A stretch of 64,000 bases of DNA from Lentisphaeria bacterium (GTDB lineage Bacteria > Verrucomicrobiota > Lentisphaeria > Victivallales > Victivallaceae): NCBI GenBank assembly GCA_017508385.1, contig JAFVZB010000011.1, positions 23,525-87,524 of the forward strand, in the 5' to 3' direction. The notes beneath the pieces are model-generated. The model was not told the DNA's origin. It saw nothing but the letters and a program-made list of their open reading frames with translations, and made no database searches. Position numbers and translations under genes: made by a program. Positions 58,161 through 64,000 of the stretch are shown here, piece after piece. The first letter of the stretch is position 1, and every line of letters begins with the position of its first letter.

Positions 58161-58760
58161 ATGTCTGTCTTGAAAAAACTTTTCGCCGTGATGCTCTTTG
58201 CCGCTGTTTGTGCAACCTGCTCTGCCGCCCCCTGGACCGCTTTCGGTCCCAAACGCAAACCGGTCACATTGCTGATTACTGCGAACTACGTCAGTCCCAG
58301 AGCTCTGGCAGAACTCGTGCAGTATGAGAGCGGACAGCCTTTCCTGCTGCTCCCTGCCGCCAATGACACCAATCAGTCTATCATCTTCTGCCCCCGTGAG
58401 AAAAAGGATGCTTATGCCATTCCTGAAGCCCACCTCAACCGTTTCATCAAAATGCTCGATGTCAAACGCATCATCGTTCTCGGAAACACCACTTACGTTC
58501 CCCAGAAATATATCGATTTGCTCGACCATCACACTCCCATCATGCGCATCGAGGGCAAAGACTGGTACCGTATTGCCGAGGAGCTCAACTTCATGCTCAA
58601 CCTGAGCAATCTCGACAAAAACTTCAGAAAAATCCGCAGCCAGCTGGTCACCGAGGATAAACTTTACCGTCCGCTGCGCAACAGACAGACCCAGACTCCG
58701 GCGCAGGCTCCTGCCGACAAGACTATCGATGCCGCAGCTCAGAGCGTCGATGAAAAATAA
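58161..58760 (+). CDS. Exported protein of unknown function
   Basis: 199 aa. Signal peptide LKKLFAVMLFAAVCATCSA, then a ~130-residue domain with VTLLITANYVSPRALAELV, VKRIIVLGNTTYVPQKYIDLL and IMRIEGKDWYRIAEEL, which has the rhythm of an alpha/beta fold similar to cell-wall-binding repeat 2 or NTPase-like domains. The tail is Gln/Ala/Pro-rich. The second of two adjacent ATGs (58161) has the better spacing from GGAGG. Same direction as, and 28 nt before, the ABC permease gene. Confidence 0.6.
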   Translation: MSVLKKLFAVMLFAAVCATCSAAPWTAFGPKRKPVTLLITANYVSPRALAELVQYESGQPFLLLPAANDTNQSIIFCPREKKDAYAIPEAHLNRFIKMLDVKRIIVLGNTTYVPQKYIDLLDHHTPIMRIEGKDWYRIAEELNFMLNLSNLDKNFRKIRSQLVTEDKLYRPLRNRQTQTPAQAPADKTIDAAAQSVDEK

Positions 58761-58788
58761 GCTCTAAACAGCGTCAAAGGTTTTCAAA

Positions 58789-59751
58789 ATGTTCAATCTT
58801 TTCAAAATATCCGTCAACGCTTTCAGGGAGTCGCTCCGCGAACCGGTCTACTACCTGATGCTGCTGGCGGCTCTGCTGCTCATCGGGCACTATCCCAGCA
58901 TTGCGATATTCGTATTCTTTGAGCAGATGAAGCTGGTCGTTGACAGCTCGATGGCTACCGGACTTGTTTTCTCGCTTCTGGTTGCAATACTCTGCGCCAG
59001 TCACACCGTTTCCCGTGAAATGCGCAACGGAACTGTTCTTCTGCTTCTCTCGAAACCGGTTCAGCGTTGGAGTTTCATCCTCGGAAAAATCATCGGTATC
59101 GTTGCAGCATCAGCTCTCTTTGCTCTGCTCTGCAATCTCTCAACCATCATCTCTGTCTATATCGCCGTCGATCAGTTCAGATTCGATATGGTGCTCTATT
59201 TCAGCTTCATCGGTCTGCTCTTTCTCTCAAGCGCAATCGGCATGGTGTTCAACTACTGGAAAGGCAGTTCTTTCCCCGAAGTCGCCACCTATGCAACACT
59301 GCTGTTTGTCGGAGTTTTCGCCGTGTACTGCAATCTCTCTCAGCCGGTTCCGGAAAACGTCATCGTCGCCGATCTGGTGAGGGCTCTGGTCATGGTCAAT
59401 CTCGCAGTCATAGCGATGTCAACCATCGCCGTTGTCGGAGCTATCAATCTCGACGTTGTACCAAACCTCTGTGTCTGCACGGTGATATTCTTCCTCGGAC
59501 TGGTTTCAAGTTATCTCTTCCAGAGACAAACCGATTCTGAGCTCGTCAATGTCATTTTCAGCACCCTCTACGCCATCCTGCCGAACTGGCAGTTCTTCTG
59601 GCTGGCGGATGCAATCGCTGTTCAGCGGACTATTCCAAACTCCTATCTGGTGGATGCGGCAGTTTATGTTCTGCTCTACGTTGTAATTCTGGCAATGTGG
59701 GCAGTGGCACTCTTCCAGAACAAAGAGGTCGCCGGAGACAGCCGCAACTGA
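58789..59751 (+). CDS. ABC-2-type transporter permease
   Basis: 320 aa with six or more TM helices. The ABC-2 pattern is visible in SHTVSREMRNGTVLLLLSKPVQRWSFILGK-type cytoplasmic segment (about 85-112), typical of permeases that pair with a separate ATPase. No ATPase is in the window next to it; it may be encoded elsewhere. It is followed by gmd after 12 nt, so export of a surface polymer or lipid is plausible. Confidence 0.75.
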   Translation: MFNLFKISVNAFRESLREPVYYLMLLAALLLIGHYPSIAIFVFFEQMKLVVDSSMATGLVFSLLVAILCASHTVSREMRNGTVLLLLSKPVQRWSFILGKIIGIVAASALFALLCNLSTIISVYIAVDQFRFDMVLYFSFIGLLFLSSAIGMVFNYWKGSSFPEVATYATLLFVGVFAVYCNLSQPVPENVIVADLVRALVMVNLAVIAMSTIAVVGAINLDVVPNLCVCTVIFFLGLVSSYLFQRQTDSELVNVIFSTLYAILPNWQFFWLADAIAVQRTIPNSYLVDAAVYVLLYVVILAMWAVALFQNKEVAGDSRN

Positions 59752-60735
<984 letters not shown>

Positions 60736-60738
60736 ATC

Positions 60739-61656
60739 ATGCGCATACTCATTTTGGGAGCATCAGGTTTTGTCGGAACAGCTCTTGGCAATGCGCTCTC
60801 AGTGCGCGGTCACGAAGTCCTCGCCGCTGACGTGGATATGGCAGGCAGTTTTCACTTCGATCTCGCCGTGCCCGAAACCGCTGATAAACTTCTGCAAACG
60901 CTCAAACCGGATACCATCGTGCTGCTCGCAGGAGCAAGCAGTGTCGGCGCAAGCTGGAAAAATCCATCCGGGATATTCGAACTCAACACCACCGGAGCAA
61001 TCGGAGTATTTGAGAGTTTTTTGAAGCATACTCCTGACAGCCGCCTTATCTTTGCCGGCTCATCAGAAGAGTACGGCAGAGCGTGTTCCATTGAAAAGCC
61101 GTTCAATGAGGATGATATATGTACTCCATCAAATCCTTACGCATTGAGCAAACACTCTGCGGCACAGGTGATGAAAATGCTTGCCGGAAAAAACAGTTCA
61201 GATTTCGTCCACCTGCGGCTTGCCAACCACTTTGGTCCGGGGCAGAGAAAAGGATTTGTGATTGCCGACTTTGCATCGCAGATCGCCGAAAAAATCAAGC
61301 GGCAGGATAACTCCCCCATAACCGCAGGAAATCTTGAGGCGATGCGTGATTTTCTCTTTATTGATGATGTCATCGATGCCTATATAAAAGTTATTGAAGC
61401 AAAAAGACTCAGCAACTTCACCTACAATGTCGGAGCAGGAAAACCGATAGCAATAAAAACTCTGCTTGAGCTTATGCTCGAAATTTCCGGGTGCGGTTCC
61501 AAAATAGTTATTGACCCGCAAAAATTCCGTCAGGCAGATACTCCTGTGCTGTCGCTTGATTCCACAAGGATAAAAAATGAGTTGAAATGGCAGGTCACTG
61601 TTCCGCTCAAGACAGCTCTTGAGCGCACGCTCGATTATTGGAGTTCCCGCTGCTGA
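60739..61656 (+). CDS. rmd: NAD-dependent epimerase/reductase, probably GDP-6-deoxy-D-mannose reductase
   Basis: 305 aa. SDR with LILGASGFVGTALGNAL, LLAGASSVGASWKNP, IFAGSSEEYGRA, NPYALSKHSAAQVM (YxxxK) and LRLANHFGPGQ. RMD-type enzymes reduce the product of GMD to GDP-D-rhamnose and share the NHxGPGQ and ASSVGxSW-like features seen here. GDP-fucose or perosamine routes use different partners, so D-rhamnose is the best inference. Starts 3 nt after gmd. Confidence 0.8.
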   Translation: MRILILGASGFVGTALGNALSVRGHEVLAADVDMAGSFHFDLAVPETADKLLQTLKPDTIVLLAGASSVGASWKNPSGIFELNTTGAIGVFESFLKHTPDSRLIFAGSSEEYGRACSIEKPFNEDDICTPSNPYALSKHSAAQVMKMLAGKNSSDFVHLRLANHFGPGQRKGFVIADFASQIAEKIKRQDNSPITAGNLEAMRDFLFIDDVIDAYIKVIEAKRLSNFTYNVGAGKPIAIKTLLELMLEISGCGSKIVIDPQKFRQADTPVLSLDSTRIKNELKWQVTVPLKTALERTLDYWSSRC

Positions 61657-61681
61657 AAAACGGTATCAGAGACAACTTATC

Positions 61682-62662
61682 TCACGCCGCTATACACAAC
61701 ATACACAATCCGCCGATACAGAAAGCAAGTGCGACCAGCTCGGCAGCTTTGAAACGCTCTTTCAATACGACTGCACTGTACAGAGAAAAACCGCAGATGC
61801 AGCTGCCGACCATCAGCGGGAAACTCATTCCGCCGAGACCGTTATCAGCCATAGCCCGCATACCGGGTATCTCAAGTATCACAGCAATGACAGCCGCCGT
61901 CGGCAGAAGAAGTATGCAATAGACCCAGAAATCCCGACGGCATACAGCATTTTTGAACTCAAGCAAAGCCGCCTTATCCATTTTCGGAGCCATCAGCGCA
62001 GCGGCGGCAGCAGCATAGCCGAGCATCATGCAGCAGATGCAAAGCGGAGCCGATACTCCCTCAGTTTCTTTGTAATAAAAGGGCAGAGAGGTCACCACCT
62101 GACTGAAACTTATAACGATCAGGACGGTAAAGGCATCCAGTTTCCACTTTCCTTTACCTGATGAAGAGCCGTGCTCTTTGGTGCCTCCGAAAATCACAAG
62201 TGCGGCGAGCACAAGAATTATTCCGGCGAGGCGCAAAATGGTGAACTTGACACCGTAAAAGACAATTCCGGCGATAAAGGGAAAAATCATTGCCGACTGG
62301 GTCAATGCCCAGATGACTCCGTTCGGACCGTTCTGCATTGCCCGTGAGGTGAGGACATGCTGAAAATAACAGCACACACCGCTGGCGAAAAAGGCTGCCA
62401 GAGTGAGATAAAGGGCGATTTTCGGAGTATTGCTTGTATAAGACACTCCTGAAATCAGCATGAAAATAAAAATTATCAGAGCTGCGATGAGTCCGCCGCT
62501 CAAAAGCAGATGCTCCATTCGGATATTTTTCTTCGGAGCATTCCCGGCGATAGCTCCGACCAGACACCAGCTCAAACCGAGAAAAACAAGTGAGATTATT
62601 CCGAAAACTGAGCTGTGGAAGAATGGAATACCATCCAGATAAGAAACCAACTGCTGATACAT
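61682..62662 (-). CDS. DMT/EamA-like membrane transporter
   Basis: 326 aa with about ten TM helices arranged as two five-helix halves. Helix ends such as GPNGVIWALTQSAMIFPFIAG and GLGGMSFPLMVGSCICG match the P-rich positions of EamA/DMT carriers, and LKERFKAAELVALAFCIGG is the usual last-helix pattern. Substrate unknown. GGGGGT precedes the ATG. Convergent with rmd, 25 nt apart. Confidence 0.75.
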   Translation of the reverse strand: MYQQLVSYLDGIPFFHSSVFGIISLVFLGLSWCLVGAIAGNAPKKNIRMEHLLLSGGLIAALIIFIFMLISGVSYTSNTPKIALYLTLAAFFASGVCCYFQHVLTSRAMQNGPNGVIWALTQSAMIFPFIAGIVFYGVKFTILRLAGIILVLAALVIFGGTKEHGSSSGKGKWKLDAFTVLIVISFSQVVTSLPFYYKETEGVSAPLCICCMMLGYAAAAAALMAPKMDKAALLEFKNAVCRRDFWVYCILLLPTAAVIAVILEIPGMRAMADNGLGGMSFPLMVGSCICGFSLYSAVVLKERFKAAELVALAFCIGGLCMLCIAA

Positions 62663-62690
62663 CGTACCCCCGCAAAATATTTTTGTAATG

Positions 62691-62712
62691 AAAAAAGCGG
62701 CACAACTGCCGC
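62691..62712 (-). terminator. Terminator after the kinase gene
   Basis: On the minus strand GCGGCA and TGCCGC pair around GTTG and are followed by six T. A second 7-bp hairpin (TGAGCTT/AAGCTCA) lies just upstream, at 62756-62773. Confidence 0.65.
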
Positions 62713-62770
62713 CTGAACGTCAACTTTTGACGCTTATATAATTTAATTCAGAACTTGAGCTTTTTCAAGC

Positions 62771-63574
62771 TCATCTCACCGGATTTTTGCGGATAACCTC
62801 GAGCAGTTTTTCCGGAGTCATTCCGATATCAGGATTGCTCTTGCAGTAAGTTGCCAGAAAGCTCAGTTTTTCCTCATCCGTGAAGCGGAAAAAGCGGAAA
62901 AACAATGACAAATCCCGTGCCATCCGGGTCTTGGAGCCTATTTTGAATTTCACTTTTTCACAGCTGGCAACATCTATCCACCTGAGGTCAAGCAAATTGC
63001 CGTCGGCATCGGGAGCAGTTCTGATTTTGAACAGCAGATTGGGCGGAGTAAATCCATTGTGGATAAATCCTGCCCGGTGCATCTTTGCCAGATATTGAAA
63101 GTTGCGGCGAACAAACTCATCTATCAGATGTTTTTCATCTTTCAACTCTCCCTTGTAGGTAAAGAGTCTGCCGTCGGAAAATCCTTCGGCGTATTCGGTC
63201 ATCAGAAAGCCGCTTTTGAGCATGAAAAAGTTGCGGGTCTCACCTGCTGAAACCATTTTGACCAGCGGGAGTCCGACCTTTTCGAGCAAAGAGAAATTGA
63301 CCGCCTCCTGCCCCCACGGTCCCGGACGGAAAATATAACGGATGGCACTGCGCATTTTGCGGGGAGCTTTATAGACCAGTTTTGTGCCGTCATCAAGAGT
63401 AAGCAAGAGAACAAACTTGCTTCTGGTGCTCCACAAAACAGGATAACTGCCACTGTCATCAAAAGCTCCGCACCGCTTGCGCAGAGCGTTTATTTGCGAT
63501 TCCATAGCATCATCAACATAGAACCATGAACGTGACAGCGTCACTGTATTGATATCAAAAGTATTGTTTGACAT
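62771..63574 (-). CDS. Lipopolysaccharide-type kinase (Kdo/WaaP family)
   Basis: 267 aa. Protein-kinase-like fold: KLVYKAPRKM (ATP lysine), MTEYAEGFSD (hinge), LAKMHRAGFIHNGFTPPNLLF (catalytic loop; Asn in place of the usual Asp in the H-G/N-D position) and RWIDVASCEKV (metal-binding Asp). WaaP and KdkA phosphorylate heptose or Kdo of the LPS core on the inside of the membrane. The catalytic-loop Asn is a deviation to note. Divergent from the integrase remnant. Confidence 0.75.
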   Translation of the reverse strand: MSNNTFDINTVTLSRSWFYVDDAMESQINALRKRCGAFDDSGSYPVLWSTRSKFVLLLTLDDGTKLVYKAPRKMRSAIRYIFRPGPWGQEAVNFSLLEKVGLPLVKMVSAGETRNFFMLKSGFLMTEYAEGFSDGRLFTYKGELKDEKHLIDEFVRRNFQYLAKMHRAGFIHNGFTPPNLLFKIRTAPDADGNLLDLRWIDVASCEKVKFKIGSKTRMARDLSLFFRFFRFTDEEKLSFLATYCKSNPDIGMTPEKLLEVIRKNPVR

Positions 63575-63666
63575 ATTATCATCTGCAAAGTAATTTTAAT
63601 TGTTACAAAGATAATTTAATACATCAACACTGTTTTTTCAACAACAAACAACAAGGAAAAGAGAAA

Positions 63667-63969
63667 ATGTATTTACGGGGCAACTACTGGCACTACGACT
63701 TTTACATCAACAAAACCCGGTATCGGGGAACAACCGGCTTTACCGTCGGAGAAAAAAAGAAGGCTGTTCAAATGGTAGAAACCATAAAAACCGGACTCAG
63801 AGATGATTTTGCCGCTGAATTGATAATCAAAACACTGCAAAAGAAAATAAAACACAAATCACCGGACAATCGTAGGACTGCACAAATGTTCCGGCATCGT
63901 GCCAGAGACGGGCGCGGTCAAACAGAACTGATTCGTTGGTCAAAACTGCTCCTCCCTCGCCGCAACTGA
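63667..63969 (+). pseudogene. N-terminal fragment of a tyrosine-recombinase integrase
   Basis: MYLRGNYWHYDFYINKTRYR ... GTTGFTVGEKKKAVQM is the typical beta-hairpin start of phage-type integrases (G-x-W-x-Y-D-F, K-R-Y-R-x-x-T-G), followed by the helix VETIKTGLRDDF. After about residue 55 the sequence turns into a basic, arginine-rich run that does not look like the core-binding domain, and it stops at 100 aa, so a frameshift or rearrangement is likely. AAGGAAAAG lies 7 nt before the ATG. The window ends 31 bp later. Confidence 0.55.
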
Positions 63970-64000
63970 TATTTTTGTAGTTGTTGAAACTGAAACATCC

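Overview
The window most resembles a gut-type Lentisphaerota (Victivallales-like) genome of moderate G+C. The sequence evidence is: five pseudopilin genes with an [20 protein letters not shown] leader and a prepilin-associated H-X9-DG type C-terminus; two DUF4838 secreted proteins; several right-handed beta-helix / pectate-lyase-like secreted proteins; a very long GreA of the kind known from the PVC superphylum (Chlamydia GreA is about 700 aa); and LPS-type envelope genes. Most promoters I can see are sigma70-like (TTGAAA/TTGCAA with TATATT or TATAAT, 16-17 nt spacing). The assignment to phylum is inference, not a database result.

Layout. 1-4064: a CobS-like membrane protein (cut by the window edge) and a PlsC acyltransferase leftwards, then fumAB-murG rightwards. 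4113-11237 (minus): pseudopilin, DUF4838 protein and FAD oxidoreductase, with a divergent PocR/AraC regulator at 11343. A 2.2 kb segment carrying a 662-aa putative hydrolase and a truncated AraC gene sits between two exact 34-bp direct repeats and fuses the DUF4838 frame to the hydrolase. 12268-15221: giant GreA and a metallophosphoesterase. 15224-21358 (minus): SIS protein, GHL/GH42-like hydrolase, C-N hydrolase and GH36-like alpha-galactosidase. 21562-21857: tRNA-Gly, tRNA-Gly, tRNA-Leu. 22129-27357: two pectate-lyase-fold proteins and a pseudopilin, divergent from a LacI regulator with a perfect 18-bp palindrome between them. 27372-29181: a second inserted segment (GH63/MGH1-like hydrolase plus a transporter tail) bounded by exact 90-bp direct repeats. 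29090-32746 (minus): ferredoxin-like protein, HD hydrolase, glycosyltransferase and dicarboxylate symporter. 32901-38440: secreted phosphoesterase, GntR regulator, pseudopilin, DUF4838. 38652-42535: etfB-etfA-acyl-CoA dehydrogenase-rpoZ.

43266-47727 is an AT-rich accessory island of small membrane proteins: a YaaW-like protein, a Sel1-repeat scrap, and a short CreD flanked by two paralogous two-TM proteins. 47787-53570 (minus): GntR, pseudopilin and a transglutaminase/LamG secreted protein broken by a -1 frameshift. 53781-57507 (minus): beta-helix protein and pseudopilin. 57660-63969: small exported proteins, ABC-2 permease, gmd-rmd (GDP-deoxyhexose synthesis), DMT exporter, WaaP-like kinase and an integrase remnant.

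Two themes stand out. First, four loci repeat one design: a sugar-type regulator (AraC, LacI or GntR), one pseudopilin and one or more secreted glycan-active proteins; a fifth has pilin and enzyme without a visible regulator. Second, the window records recent DNA movement: two gene insertions that duplicate the 3' end of the target gene, and a dispersed hairpin repeat that has entered a pseudopilin gene in frame exactly at the leader motif while supplying a second FTLIELLV.
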